Below are positions 47,051-61,387 of a stretch of DNA of 64,000 nucleotides, in pieces. Position 1 is the stretch's first letter. Every line of letters begins with the position of its first letter. Source of the DNA: Chamaea fasciata (Eukaryota; Chordata; Aves; Passeriformes; Sylviidae); NCBI GenBank assembly GCA_029207755.1, contig JARCOQ010000001.1:91065637-91129636 (forward strand), read 5' to 3'. The notes under the pieces were generated by a model, which made no database searches, was not told the DNA's origin, and saw nothing but the letters and a program-made list of their open reading frames with translations. Made by a program: the position numbers and the translations under genes.

Positions 47051-50000
47051 AAGAGCACTAATGGTAGTGCTTTGGGGTACTTGTGACAGATTAAAGTGTC
47101 CAGCCCTTGGCTTTGCACTATTTTTCTACCTACGTTTTTATGGCACTACTGTCATTTCCATTTTATTTATGAACTTGAAGTTGCAAGTCTTATTTTAACA
47201 AAGCCTCAAGGACAAAGATGTAGGAGCTGTACAGTCTCTTTAAGCATAACCAGCATTGCAATGTACCAATATCCTTTGCATGTTAAAATTTGAGGGTTTT
47301 TTATGTTTAGTGATCTTACCTATGGCCGGTGCATCCTTTGCTACTCTGGTTTCTTTCCTTGTCCTTGCCCTCTTTCTGTTGGCCTGTTTTTGCTAAAATG
47401 CATATTGGAATGAAGGTGTTGGATCTTTTTTTTCATTATTACTGTTGTGTTAATGAAACTGTGAGGTTCTTCCCTCTGTTAAAGAAACGCAGTGGAAGGC
47501 AGCTCTCTTGCAGAAGTTTAGGTGCCTGGTGGGCATACCAAAACTGGTATGAATTAATCATGCAGGAGTTAACACAGGCTGGCAGCCTCAGTGCCAGCCC
47601 TGGCATCTAAGAAATCTGGATGTGGATTGGTAGCCCAGGCTTTTGCTGGAGGTCTTTACACAAAAACTGGATAAGAAGAGCATGAGCTACAGGGACCCCT
47701 TCTTTTGGCTGTGTAGGTGCAACAAATGGACCAAGAAAGAATCTCTGGACATCTTCAGAGATCAAATTAAAGTTTTACAACAATAATTTTCTTCAAAAGG
47801 CTGTGTCCAGTGCCCCATGTGTCCTGGCTTTTCATTGCATGGGAATACTTGATCATGTGCATTAAGTAGGCCCTGGCCTGGCTGAGTGGAGCAGTACCTG
47901 TGCTGAAGCGCTGGGACAGGAAAGCCCTGTTACTTTGTTTTCCATAAGGCAGCTGTTTTGCACCAACTGGCTATGTTTGCAGAGTTTCCAGAGAAACAAT
48001 TTAGCAGGAATCTTTTTTACAGTGTTGGCTTTTGCTTTTGTGTTGCTTTGGTTTTTGGGTATTTTTTTCCACTTTATAAGAAATATTAAAGTCACTTTAT
48101 AAAAGATGTATTGAAAGCATGACAAATAATACTAGTAATAATTAGGGAGAATGAAAAAAACCCAGGATTCTGACTACATCTGACTCACCTTCATCAAGGT
48201 ATGTATAAATCCACCCTCCTGAGCTCCATCTGTGCATTGTAGTTGGTACTACCAGGCTTCACTGCTCTTCCCATCTCTCTTCTTGCCCCTGTGGCAAGCA
48301 GCAGCCAGGGGAGAGCTCAGGGCTGTGGCAGTGCAGGTACCACACAGGAGCACATTGCCCACCCTGGACTCATCACCAGTTTGTTCTTGAGCCTTGAACC
48401 TCTGGGAGACACCTTGGGGGTTTTAGGCCTTTAATGTTACATTGAGAGCATTCACAGGTGTCTCTCTTGGAGAACAGAAGTGGAAAGTACTCCATTCCTT
48501 CTGAACCAGGAGCACTGAGGCCTTATGAAAATTGAGCTCTAGGTGTTTAAAGGTGAGCTCCTAAACTTAAGAGACCAGTGCTAGAAATCTGGATTTGTAC
48601 TGTATCTGGCCACAAATCTCCATGGCCACATATCATGTCATTTCCCATCAGTCACTGGGTCTGTGTCAAATACAGCTGAAGATCCCATTCAGTATTCCAT
48701 GTCCTTATGTTAATATGAGGATAATGATACTTGCTCCCAAATCCATCTCCTAATGAATATATTTGTCATGCTATAGCATAGGTGCATCTCTGCAGTATTT
48801 TTTTCCAGAACTATAGTGGGTGTTCAGTGCTGTCCTTCAGTGAGTGATGGTTTATTTTTGGTGCATGGGGTTGCTTACCCCAAAGAAGGGCACAAGGGGT
48901 AACAATAGTGAATGTATCTCAGTGCTTAAATGATGCTAAAAGCTAAGTCTTGTTGTCTGTCCAGTAACGCAGCATGAAGTCCAAAAATAAGTTTAAACTG
49001 TACACAAATTTTACTTGAATGAACTAAGAGAAACTGGATATTGCCTCCATAGTTGCATGAAGGAATAATTACAAGTGGACAGATACAACTGCATTTCCAC
49101 AATGGGACAATAAAATCAACTTTTTTTCCATTTTTTTGGAACCACAAGGGGTGGTTGTGCTGTGATGCCTGCTGCTTTAAAAATTTGAAATCTGTTTTGC
49201 ACTGTAATCTCCTTCTCCCAGTTGCTGTTTCTCAGACTAATTCCTTGTATGATCTTATTTTTCATCCTGTATTTTAGGCCAAAGATTCTTAGAGCAAAGC
49301 TAGTAGATTTCTTTGTATAAGGATAAAAATCTTCCAGCCATTTTCTCCCAGGTTTTAAAAAGAAATTTGATGCTGAGTTACCTGACCAGAGATAGAAATT
49401 CCAGACTTGGCTTGTTTAGAAAAACTTACTGAGACTTAAGAACTAGTCTTGTAAGACCTAAATAAGGGCTACTTTGTTAGAGCTCATAGATAAGGGAGCC
49501 CTACAGCTTTTGAGCTTCTGAGAAGAGATGCTTCTATTGTTAGGCAGACTTCTTTGGAAATGTGCTGGGGAAAAAAAATACGTCCTGTATACATATTTTT
49601 ATTATATAAATCAAAAATACTTCTCTTGTACAGATTCATAATTTAGGGATTCAGACTCTCTGGAGGCTTTCTAGGGTATGCTTACCTGGGAAGATGATCT
49701 TAAAAATATGCTGAGGCAGTTGAACAGAGTGTGCTAGTTATAAAACAGTTGTCAGACATCTCTCACCCATGAGTGTGTAGGATGAGATGGTAATTTACAT
49801 GGCTGGAAGTAAAGATGTGAAAATTTACCTTTCCTGGAACAGCAAGAGTTGGTTCTTCTGCAGTCTTTTGGAAGGTTAACTTATTGCTAAGACTCTGGAG
49901 AGCTTCAGTCTCATTTTCATTTGTCCTCTAGTTAGTAATGTAATTAAGCTGATTGGTGTTGCTGAACAGGAAGCCCAAAGGTCTGTCTTGTGTCACAACC

Positions 50001-53000
50001 CTCAAGTTTCTTATAACCAATGTGGCTTTATAATTTATTATTATAATTTATGCAATACAAATATAATTTATAATTAGTAATTATAAAATACTAAGGATGA
50101 AGTATCATCGCCTTTATCATATGATAGAGTATGATAGATTTAATTTAATTGCATTCATACTGGAAGGCTTTTCTCTTCTGCTTCCCATAGAGAAGGTCAT
50201 AGTGCACCTGGCAAAGTAAGTTTCTGTGATCTGGTGCAGTCCACAGTATATTTTTCCTAATTTGTAGTTATATCAGAGGTTTTTTTATGATCCCTCAAGT
50301 TAGTTCTTTAAATTGAGCAAATCTCTGTTGTTAGGAAAGGTAGTTTCCTAGCAATGAATTTTATTGACCATCACAATCTGAGCTATGAAGGATGATACTG
50401 GTTGACAAGGTCCACCAGCTCTTCAGAGGACACAACCTCATTCTTCTCCCTTCTTCCCAAGAAACTTTCTCTTCTCTTGGATGAAAATTAAGGATGTCAG
50501 TAATTTGCTTGTGCCTTCTGGATGTCCAGACAGAAGCTGCAGCTTCTGGTGGCTGTGTGCCGGGAGATCCCTGACAGGTTGAATGTGTGATGCTGCAGCA
50601 CATGTGCAGCGAGTTGCATAAATTTCAAGAAGGTGCCTGAGCTTTGTGGCTTCCTGGGGCCCATACAGTGGATGTGGTGCACAAGGGACTTGTCCAGATG
50701 AGGCTTCAAGTGCCAAGCTCTATGGCACGTGTTGTGCTGGGCCTTCTGTGTTTGAGTGTATCCTGGATGTTCATCAGGGACCCTATCTCAAGCTTGCCCT
50801 TTCCATAGCTACCTACCCACCTCCAAAATACCCCAGAACTCAGAGCAAATCTGTTCATTTTCCAAGTCTCTTGCTGCTGGTCTGGTTCAGTTTCACAGAA
50901 GCTCCAGTTCACATGAGCTATTTGGAGCTCAGCTGGTCTGATCATTTACTTTTCCTTAATGAGGAGCAAGGCTTGGGAATGAAGAGAAGCAGAACTGTTC
51001 CGTATGCTGGTATTGGCATCATAGACACCAAGGGTCACTGTGTGAGAGCTCTTTTAACTGCCCCAGCATTGCTTATTTCTGAAAAAAGCCTGTGTTTTAA
51101 ATGTGGTCAGATGGAAGTGTCCAAGTCTCACACTGGGTGTGTTTGTGCATGTGGTGTGAACCAGCAGCGGCCACAGACCCCTGTCCTGCCCCTCACAGAT
51201 TTTACATTCTGTTTAACTATTTTTTTAGGTTTTTCTTCTCCTCCAGGTAATACACTTTCTTCACCATTTTTCTTCCGGTGAAGGGCAAAAGGGTTTGATC
51301 TTTGTAAGATTTGTTAAAATATTTTTGTGTTTATAAGAAGAAAGCTGACATGTATAAAGAAATAAGTGCTTTTGTAATTTTTTTTTGTGTGGTATGATTC
51401 AGCGGTTAAATGTTTTACAGATGCAGTTTTTTGCACTCTCTCTGCATATATTCATAAAAATTATATTTATTTTCTCTCTTTAAGGTTTACTTCGGGGTTT
51501 TTTTTCTTCTAATGTTATAAAATGCAATATGTGCAACATTAAAAATTAGTGTAAAGATATTGTCTCATTTTGTTGTAATCTTCAACTGCCTTTAAAAAGA
51601 TAACATAGAAAATTTATGGAAAGAATTTGAATACATCACATGTGCTTAATGGAAATATGGAGGATAAAAGAAGGTAAAAGAGCTGGGATATAGAGTCTTG
51701 ACTCTTATTTACTTTCTCAAGAATAATTGACATTAAAATCCTTTTAAAGAGTGTGGGGCAGGCTCTGGATTAGCCCTGGGAGCTGCTGCAGTGGCGTGCA
51801 GACAGCAGTGGTGTTTGCACTCTGTAGGTGGGATGCAGAATTACTAAAGATCTGCGCTACAGAAAAGTCTGGTGGAGACTGTGGCTTGGGAGCTACCAGG
51901 AGCACCTGGAGGAGTTGGAGCTACCCCAGGCAGTGGATGTGGGATGTGTGACAGGCTGCACAAAGCAAAGTCTGCTCCTTCAGAGCCCCCTTTCCCTTCA
52001 CTTGCTCCCTCAGCCCTGCCTTGTCCTTGCAGCAGAACGGGGCCTCCTGCTCTAAGTTTCTGAAGGACCTGATGGAATGCTACATCCTGCCGTGCAATTT
52101 CAGACATTTGTGCTCCTTAGCTCTCACACACCCACATCCTGCAGTGCTTACGAAAGACAATCACAGCTGTGGTTTTGAGCATCACACATGAAGGCGATGT
52201 TTACCATTAAATATTTCTAGCTTAGCTACAATTACTCAGCATCTGAAGGTAGGATTTTCCAACTGGGTGACACATCCCCGAAAACCTTGCATGTCATCTG
52301 TGGGGCTGTTCACTTCAATACATTATCTGAAAGGTCTTGATAAATTTTGCCTTTGAGAACATGTTTTCAGGATGAAGGTTGAGGAGAATACTACCATTTT
52401 TGCTTACAGCTCAAATTGTGGTCATGAATGTAATTTTTTCCCCCACTAGTTTGCTTAGAGTAAATTCAGCACTGATATTATTCCACTTAAACTCAGTAAT
52501 ATATATATATTTTTATGCCTGTGTGTGTGTTCAAGGCTCTGGTCTTGTCCAATAAAACAGGAGAAACTTACCAGTCCACACATGAACAAAGGTGTTGAGT
52601 TGCAGCAGACTGAAGGTTTCCAGCACAGTGCTTTTCCTTCAGAGGATCTTGCTGATTACTGAGGAATTGTCTTTCTGATGGGAATGTGTCTGTTCTGTCA
52701 GACTTGCGGTGGACAGCAGCTGCTGTCAGCCAGTGTGCCTGGTACCCTGCCAGCCTACCAGCTGCCAGTGGTGGGCAAACTGCCCGGCTTCCCACCTGGT
52801 AGACAAGTGAACTGCCAGCTCCTCACCTGGCAACTTTGAAGGAAAACACCAACAAAGTTTTTCCAAGAAAAAGATACACATTTCTGAATTTCCAGTATTT
52901 AAAATTCCAAATCACACCAATCTAAGCAACCCAAACATCTCCTGGCCAGTTTTGGAACATTAAAAAAAAAAAAAAGTCAATGGATTCAAATTTGATTTGA

Positions 53001-54319
53001 TCCCAGCTTCAAGGCGCAATTTCTTCTCCCAGCTCCTGCATTTGTTATGAAGACTAGTTTTCTTCAAAAGCCTTTTATTTCAGAGTTATTTGTAACCAAA
53101 TCCCTCAATTTTAACATCTCCATGTTTTTGAGATTACATAAGATGTAATTTACCTTCTGAACCTCTTTGTGTGCACATCCATCCACTCACCCACACCCAC
53201 TTCTACACTACCCACAGTCTGATCCATCCTTCCAGTTTGACAAACACAACCCATGTCACCCTCTTAAAACACCTTTCCTGGTCTCCCATTTTTGCTCTGG
53301 GTTGATCCTGTGGCTGCCCACCCCATCATCATTCTGTCATATTTCCCTGTGGGGCCTGTGACTCCTCCTGGGAATCCTTGCTGCTCTGTAAGCAGCGATT
53401 GCCTGCCTCTCAGAAGGATTGCCCTTGCGAAAACCTTTCCCAATGTCCTTTGATCCTGGTGCCTTCTTGGCAGCTCCTTTCTCTTTCAAGTTATACAACT
53501 TTTCCAGTCTGAAAACTTCTTAGTTTTTGGAAACCAGAAATCATGGAAAATTAGAACAAAAAGGCTTGTCTTTCTACAGAGCTTTCCATGGATATCACAT
53601 AATTAAAAACCACCAAAAAATCCAAAAACCCAAAGAAATCCACAACAAAAAAAAATAAAAATAAAACCGAACCAACATCCCATACCACCCACAAAATCAT
53701 ACTTCTCAGAGGAAATGCTTTCCACTTGGTGCCATGGGTTACTTCTTGCATGGGATGCCTCATGCTGAGCTTCTCAACCTAGAGAACACCTTGTTAACAC
53801 CTCTGTAGTGAGTCATGTCTGCAGCTACTGCCATGCTGAGTCTAACTGGTGTCCAAGAGGCAAACCCAAAGCTTCAAATCGGTACTGTGATACTCAATGT
53901 AAAAAAACCCTAAATCCGTTCTTCTCATTTCTACCCCTAATATGAGCTCCAGCTGTGCTAGCAAGCAGTGCACTTAGCAAAAGGTGCATGTTAAAATTGA
54001 GCAGGGATGCTGCAATAACCATGTCAGAGCTTTTAAGCAAGTCTTGTGTACACCTCCCTGGAGACATGCTTGTGTTTTATCCAAAAGGGGAAAACCACAG
54101 GATCTCTGATTTCTCAGAATAGGGTTATAAAAAGTGTCTGCAGAAGGGTGAAGCCTCTGAGCAAGAGCACCCCATGTCTTTTTCCTTAGTAGTGTCGTGT
54201 AGCAAAGAAATGAAAAATCCTTCCTGGTGCTGACCCTTTCTTAGCATAATCCATTATCAAGCACAGTCAGTAATTTCACAGTCTTGCTTTCTTGAGATCT
54301 ATGCCACTGTCAAAAGGTC

Positions 54320-54337
54320 AGACTTTGAGAAACCTGG
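54320..54337 (+). repeat. 18-nt copy of a CR1-tail segment
   Basis: AGACTTTGAGAAACCTGG occurs exactly here and again at 54641-54658 inside the CR1 tail. The next bases stay weakly similar (AGGACTGG versus TCTACTGG). It may be a remnant of a second CR1 tail or a local duplication. Confidence 0.55.
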
Positions 54338-54576
54338 AGGACTGGCCAATTAGTAGCTAATTGCATTTTCCTGGGTCTTGGCTAGAAAATTTGCATTTGA
54401 GCCCAGGTGGGTGCAGCTGCCTGTGGTAGTGTGTGTGGCTCCCAGTTGTGGGAGGTAAGGGACTGCTGCTGCTTCCAGCAGCTCCTGCTCATCCTGGGTA
54501 CTATATCTAGTTGGTAAGCTGCTCTGGGAACTGTTCGATTGACCTACGTGAGTGTGTCTGAACTTCCTATTGCTTG

Positions 54577-54745
54577 ATTGGGTTGCCCAGAGAAGTTGTG
54601 GGTTCTCTATCCCTGGAAGTGTTCTAGACAGGGCTGTATAAGACTTTGAGAAACCTGGTCTACTGGAAGTTGTCACTGCCTGTGGCAAGGGGCTGCAACT
54701 AGATGACCTTAAGGACTCTTACAACCCTAACATTTTGTGGGATGG
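54577..54745 (+). mobile_element. CR1 LINE 3' tail, sense
   Basis: TTGGGTTGCCCAGAGAAGTT, then CCCTGGAAGTGTTC, then GAGAAACCTGGTCTACTGGA and GGCTGCAACTAGATGACCTT form the familiar CR1 3'UTR series in order. The element ends in a diverged form of the usual terminal motif, followed by a run of ten G (54744-54753). It is heavily 5'-truncated. Confidence 0.85.
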
Positions 54746-57188
54746 GGGGGGGGAGTGTCTGTGGGTCAGACCACAGGAAGATTTCAGGGAGTGTCCTGTG
54801 AAAGTGCCCAGAAGCAGTGCTTTGGATATTAGAGGAGGTAGTTCAGGACCTTGAGCCTTGCTCAGCTAAATGTCTCTTGAGAAAGCTTTGAGGATTTTTA
54901 TACCTGTACCTGCTCCAATTTGGAGTTTTTCCTCCTGGTTCCCCTGGGACTCCCAGTCAGAGTAGACAGTGAGATATGCAGTGGGAAAGATCAAGGGACT
55001 CTATCTGACTCTGTTGGATACTGAAGCTTGACTAAACTCTATTCTGCCAGGAGAGGGGAATTAATCTGTTTTCTGCTAGGCTGTGTTCAGTTTTGCTGAC
55101 CTATACTTTGCCTGTTTAGCTGTTACCTGGAAGGGACAGTGTTCCTGATGATCTTTTGGCAAGAGAAGCCTTGTGACATGTCTGCCACAGAGTTGGCTGA
55201 CATGAGCAGTGTTGTAGTGCCAGTGGCACCAAGTGAGGTAGTGTTATTTTAAAAACATAATCAGAATGAAAAGGAAACTTCTAGCTTTGCTCAGGCTATG
55301 ACTACAAACAACTAAAATGTGACATGCCCTGGGGCCTCCAGCCTGTGTCATCACAAGGTTCAGTAGCAAGCAGTTTGTGGCTCCTTAGGGGCAGTGGTTT
55401 CAAAGTGGTAACAGGGATGTTCTGGGCTGCAGCCAGACCTGAGTCCTTCTTGGCTGGGCAAGGAAGTGCAGCAAGGCCTGATATATCTGTGGTGGCTCAG
55501 AAACCAGAAGGATGCTTGTGGTAGTAGTGGGTTGGCTGGGTTTTGCACTCATTTCCACCACCTCTGAGCTATGTTGTCTTCACATCACCCCAATGTGTGG
55601 TCTAGGGCTCTTGACCACAGGAGAACTCTGGTAAACAGAGTGGAGGTTTGGGGTGGCTCTAAGAAAACTTTCCTCTTCTCTCTTCCACCTAATGTATAAC
55701 ATAACATGGTGATACGTGTGTTTAATCAAAGGCTTCAGTCTGTATTGCAGGTAGCTTTTGGAGGAAAAGACACTTCACTAGTTAGCCAAAGGTGTCCTGG
55801 TTAAAGGTCAGCTGGTAAATATGACCCTCTTACTAATTCTATTTATGAAGATGAGTGATTTCCCATAATATCCCATCCCTCATACGTACTGTGATGCTTG
55901 TGGGTTTTCTTTCTGCCTGTTCTCTCCAGACAAGTGTCACAGCTGTTCATGCTGTTATGTGATTATTTGAGCTGGCACCTGGTAGAGCCACTCCACAGGA
56001 TCTCTCTGCTTGAACACTGGGAGGTGGTAAATGTGTCTCCTTTGCAGGGCTGTGCAGAGCTTGGGTTGGACCTGTTAATCACTTGTAGGGAGCTTGGACA
56101 GGGCCCTACCATGGTGAGATGAAGGGAGAGTTTTGTCATGAATTTGGTCCTTTCACCTCTCTTCACATAATAGTCAACTTCTTTCAACAATGCCCTAATC
56201 CTATCTTACATGAGCCAGTAAAACTGTCTGTATGCTTAAAGTGAAACCCATTTTTAGAGGAATGGGCACCATTGTAGAAGCTTTTTGTCTAATGTCCTGA
56301 ATCCCAGCTTGGGACCTGAACAGGGCATATAAAAATTGCTTCAAAGAGCCTGGAAGAGGAGACAGGTTTGGGGACCCAGGGGGAAACCAGACTGCTGCTG
56401 CCGCAGTGTCTCTCCTGCCTTCCAGGGCTCTTCTCACATTGGCTGCTTGGAAGCTCCTGGTGTAGCAAGACCCTTCCTCTGAGCCCTTCCAAATCCCTCT
56501 GGAAATGAATATTGCAGAGAGAAAACAAACCTGACTGCAGAGAGAGAAAAACACTTTCAAAGTAGGGAAAGGCAAATGCCTGTGTAGGAGAACAAATCAT
56601 GGGAGTAATGTGTAAGATTATATTATTTTTCTTAATTTTTGTAAGATGACTTGGTTCAGCTGCCAGAGTTGAGGCACATGGGATCAATTATAAAAATTCA
56701 AAGAAAAAAGCATGTATGTTAACAATGGGGGTAACTCAGCAAAAACCAAGCCTGTACTTCTTTGTTAATTAAAAGCAAGCCCCTAATTCTAAGCTTCTGG
56801 TGGTTCATAATCCCTCTAAGGATTTTGGTCACTCTTCCCAGCTGTGGCTTGGGTTCAGTGGTGCCAGACCTGGGCTTGTGGTTGTGCTTGGTGTTATGTG
56901 TGCATGTGTGTCCCACTGCTGCCAGTATGGTCTGTGCCAAGTTTGTGCCTGTGTATAAAGTTTTGTCAGCTGACAGCTCTGCAGGAGATGAGCCCTGAAT
57001 GGCAGTGGGCATGGAGACCGGTAGGATTGTGTGCCTGCCTCCCTCCAGCAGCCTCATCTGTTGCTGATGCCACCCAAGGGAATGGAGGGTGGTGCCCCCT
57101 TCCTTTCCTAAGCACCTTGTGTCTCCTGATCCTGCATCCATGTATTTTGGGTGTTACTGAGGCATGGTGAGGCCCAGCCTCCTAGTTG

Positions 57189-57210
57189 AAATCAAGGAGA
57201 GACTTGATTT
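57189..57210. repeat. Short inverted repeat
   Basis: AAATCAAG-GAGAGA-CTTGATTT has perfect 8-bp arms with a 6-nt loop, in 3' flanking DNA. Confidence 0.75.
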
Positions 57211-60200
57211 TAACAAGACTGGTGGCTTTTCTAAGTAAGCAGTAAACACTTTCAGTCCTGAGTGACTTCAGCAACCCTGGAGTCTGTGCAGGCTGGGATG
57301 GGGGTAGTTAGAGCTGGAAGTATCTACAAGGACTTCTCCGGCACAGGCTGTGATGGTGGCCTAGAGGGAAGTGTGTGCCCTCACACACATACCCTGGCAG
57401 GGAGGTGTGTCTGCAGTTCACCTCTCCTCCCCCAGGTTGATCTGTACAGGAGCAGCAAGGTACTCAGTAATCCTGCTTCCACTCCTCTGGGAAGGCAAGT
57501 CCCTCTCAGACCCAGGGTTTGGTGTCAGTCCATGTCTGCAACTGATGTTAAGCTGAGGTCACACTGGAAGGATAAGCACCAGTGACAAACCAGGATTGCT
57601 TATGACCTCGGCAGTGGAGGTGTTATTATAAACTCCATTACTCATATGTTATCATTATACTATCATATAATTTTATATAATTGCCATTATCTAACTATAT
57701 ATTTATATGCACACGGTGATCTTGGAACACCTGAAGTGACCAGTTGCTTCCCAAATGGGGTTATGCTCCAGTGCATGTAAGACTAAAATACCTGGCTGGC
57801 TGAGGCCTGGGGAAGTCCAGGGTAGATAAGGCACTTGAGCTGTGTAGGACATTGCTTTGCTGGGGGAGGATGGAAGCATGTTCTGGGGGAAGATGAACTT
57901 ATTTTGCTCTTTGCAAATCATGTGTCACCATCATCCTTGTCCCCCCTAGCCCTGGCTCATTCTTTGAAATGACAGTGATTTTGGCTGAAGATGTGCCCTC
58001 TGCCTCTTGTTACGGGATTTTGCACATTCAAAGCTTCCTGTAAAGCTGGCACTGATGTGGGCCTACTGGGATTGCTGCTGGGCTGCAGCATTCCCATGGC
58101 TTGGCAGGACAGAGGAAGAAGAGACTGCTTTATACTCTGTGGACTGCGTCAAGCAAAGTATAATAGCTTCCTCCCCAAGATTAGTTTTAAAAAATGGATG
58201 CTAATGTACTAAAAGCAAAGATGCCATTTATTTTTAAATAGGGCTTAACTAGAAGCCATTTGCACTGTTTCATGCTGTATCATTTGTGTTTCACTTACAT
58301 CTTTGGGAGAGCAGTGCAGGAAAGAGGTGCAAGCCCAAGGTGGGAAAGAGAGAGGCAAAAGAAAAACCAGCTATTGCCTTGGATGTAGGGTTCTGCTATT
58401 TACTGTTCTGGTACCCACAGTAAATCCATGGGCTCCATTTGGTGCATCTCTGGGCTAAGCTGGTAATATCTAAGAGTCAAATGCCCTGGGGTAAAACACA
58501 GCTCACCACCCTCCTTGCATCCCTGAGGAGCACAGGGCAGGTGATGTGTGGGAGAGGAGCAGCAGCAGCGCAGGAAGAGCGGCTGCTCACCAGTGACTTT
58601 GTGCAGAGGATGAAGTGAGTGTGGGAAGGGAGGAGAGCAAAAGGGAAACAGTGATGAGTGTCAGAGAGATTTGTCTTGCACTTTTGAAGTTTTCCTTGTC
58701 CATCATAGCCACCATTGGAATGTTACTGCAGGTTGTGCTACGTCGTCTCTGTTCCCCAGGAAGTAACGAAGCTGCCAGAAAATCTGTGGAGAGACATCAG
58801 TTGCTGGCTGTGCTCCTTGCTCTGAATCTCCTGCCTGTGTCATGGCATGGAAACAACTTGTGAATGAGGGATTACATGGGTGAACAGGCAAAACAGGAGC
58901 CAGGAAACAAAAAGCAGGTTACAATAATTGTCTGACTCAAAGGCAAAAAACCAATGTGGGATTCTTGCCAGCTGATTTCATGAAGTGATTTAGCTGTTTT
59001 TTCCTTTAATGTTGCCCAGTCTCTGCTGGGAAATAACTGATGTGGGCACACTGTCAGACTTCACACTCCTGGAGGAATCAGAAGGGATTCTGGATGTTGG
59101 AGGTGGGTGTTGAGGGTCTGGAAGTTGGGTTTCTCAAAGTGGTGGCTCAGGAACTGGCACATGGATGGACACCACAGCAGGAATTACCCCATGGAGACCT
59201 GTGTGTGTTGCTGTGTTGGTGCTGGCTCCACAGGGCACAAGAGAGCTACAGCTACCCACAGAGCGGGGGCTGTGTGGGGACCCTCCTGCCTTGCTGTCAT
59301 GGGATGTCATATGAGGTCATGCCTTCTGCCTAGTGGATCCAGCGCTGGGGTGGGACAGAGCCCTGAGCTGACATCTTAGACACCAGTGCCTAATCTTCTT
59401 CTCCAACATCTTTGGGGGAATTTTTCAAGCCTGTATTGGGGATTCAGGTGGGCACATCTCCCTTGACTTGACCCTGCAGATGGAGCTCTGCTGAATAACT
59501 CTTGTAGGCACCTGACTTGAACACCCTTGAGCAATAATGGGAGGCTGTGTTTATGTCCTTGTCCCTCCCTGTTCCCCTCCCCCACTTCCCCCAAAGATCT
59601 TCCTTGTGTGGCCTCAAGGATGGGTGAGGCTGAGACACTGGGCAGAGCCACATTCCTGCTCCAGAAAGTAGGATACCTTTTTTCTCAGAAGTGTGTATCC
59701 ACCATGGTCATGCACTCTGGAACAGCTGGGCCAAGTCTGGGGACTCTCAACAGTGTGAACAAGGGTCTTGGAGGGGTTGCAGAGGAAATTGAACCATGCC
59801 TGTGTGAGGGCTTGCTGACTCGATGATGGGGCACTTCCTGGCTTCTGGCTGAGCATGTGCCAACTCCCCAAATCTGAGAAGAGAGGGGCAGGAGGGTATG
59901 GAACCATGCAAGCTGCTGGATGGTGTCCATCTCTCTTCTCTGACCTCTAGCAAGGGTGGGAATAGAAATGGAATAAACTAGTGAGATTTGGCCCTACATG
60001 GATCCATACACAGCAATTTCCCCTTTGTTGCAGTGGAAGGGTTAAACACTGATTTGCAGCACAGCTGAATGCAAGCTCTGCTCCCCTGCCTGGCTGTGCT
60101 GCAGTGGTTGATTCTCTGGAAATAAGAGAAAATTCAGCCAGAGGAAGTAGGTTATGTTCTCCAAATGCCAAAACATCTGACACATCCAAACATGGTTTGT

Positions 60201-61369
60201 GTTGCTGGGGTGATGCAACTTCCCATTAACTGGGATAAGGGTTTTACCATGGATTGCTGTGCACTTCAGCTGTGATGTGTAAGGCTCTGTGGGAGCAAAA
60301 CAGAGTTGCTTTTCATGGAAGTAAAAGGATGTGTCTGAAATGCTTCAGACACTTCTCTGTATGGAAAATTTCACTATTACTTGCAGGAACAGAGCCTTTA
60401 CAAGTCTGGAAACAACCTGGTTTTCTTCTGTGTACTGAAGGGCTTTCTAGGGACTTTTCTTTGCTGCTCTTCCCTTTTCTGCAGGTGTGACCCAAGGCAA
60501 CAGCAAGGGGGAGGGTTAAGGGAAATCGCTGATGTTCTTGCCCCTCTGCCAGGCAGCTGCCCTTCCCATGGGACAAAGCAAAGGACTAATCCAGAGGTTT
60601 CAGCTGAGTACTGTTTTGGAGACAAAGCTGCATGAGTGCTCTGGAACTGCAGAAGCAGCCACTGTGGCAAGGGCTGGGGCGTGACCTTCCCAGCAGGTGG
60701 TAAATACAGCTGATGATGACAGCTAGTACTTTTCCTTTTAGAAAATTAATACATTTTATCACTGAGTGGGCCCCAGAAAATAGAGTTAGACTTTTCCTGC
60801 TGAAGTCTTTATTTTCTTCGGCATGGATTCTGAAGGGTCTGGAAATGCCAAGGATTCCCTTCTGCTGCCTGCAAAGTTTCCCTGGGACTGCTGTTGGGTT
60901 GGATAGAATGCTGGTGAGGCTGAAGACTGACTGCTGCTAGCAAATATCAGTGGGGTAGTGCTGCAGCAGGTTGGATTAAATGCTGAGAAAAAGAGAGGAT
61001 GAAATAGCAGCCTCTGAGTGAAATGGGGCTCTCTGAACAGAATCACTGACAGAGTGAGTGGTATAGCAGCACATTAACAGGGTCTGGGTGAGACAAAGGT
61101 CAGAGAGTGTGTTTTGAAGGAGAAGCTTTAGCAGAGAGGAGGAAAGCAGCCTTAACAGTGAAGGAGAAACACACACAGAATGTATGAAAGAGCTCCCTAT
61201 TTTCACTTCACTTTTCTTTTCCCCCTGGTCTTTAGAAACCCAGTGAAGGAAGGAACCTGGGCAGTGTTAGCACAGAAGGGAGAAGGAAGTCAGTTTAGCT
61301 AGCCAAGTTTGTGCAGCTTTAAGGTACAAAGCACAGGTCTGCCAAAATGACCTCTGACTCTGTCAGGTT

Positions 61370-61387
61370 GCTGTCAGCACTGACAGC
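61370..61387. repeat. Inverted repeat containing TGACAG half-sites
   Basis: GCTGTCAG-CA-CTGACAGC has perfect 8-bp arms. CTGTCA/TGACAG matches the core bound by MEIS/TGIF homeodomain factors, so it could be a paired binding site. That role is inference. Confidence 0.5.

Noticed and set aside
50646..51281. 211-codon plus-strand open frame in the 3' flank
   Set aside because: It begins with GTG; the ATG-initiated part is about half as long. There is no recognisable domain, and open frames on the other strand overlap its left part. No supporting splice or conservation signal is visible.
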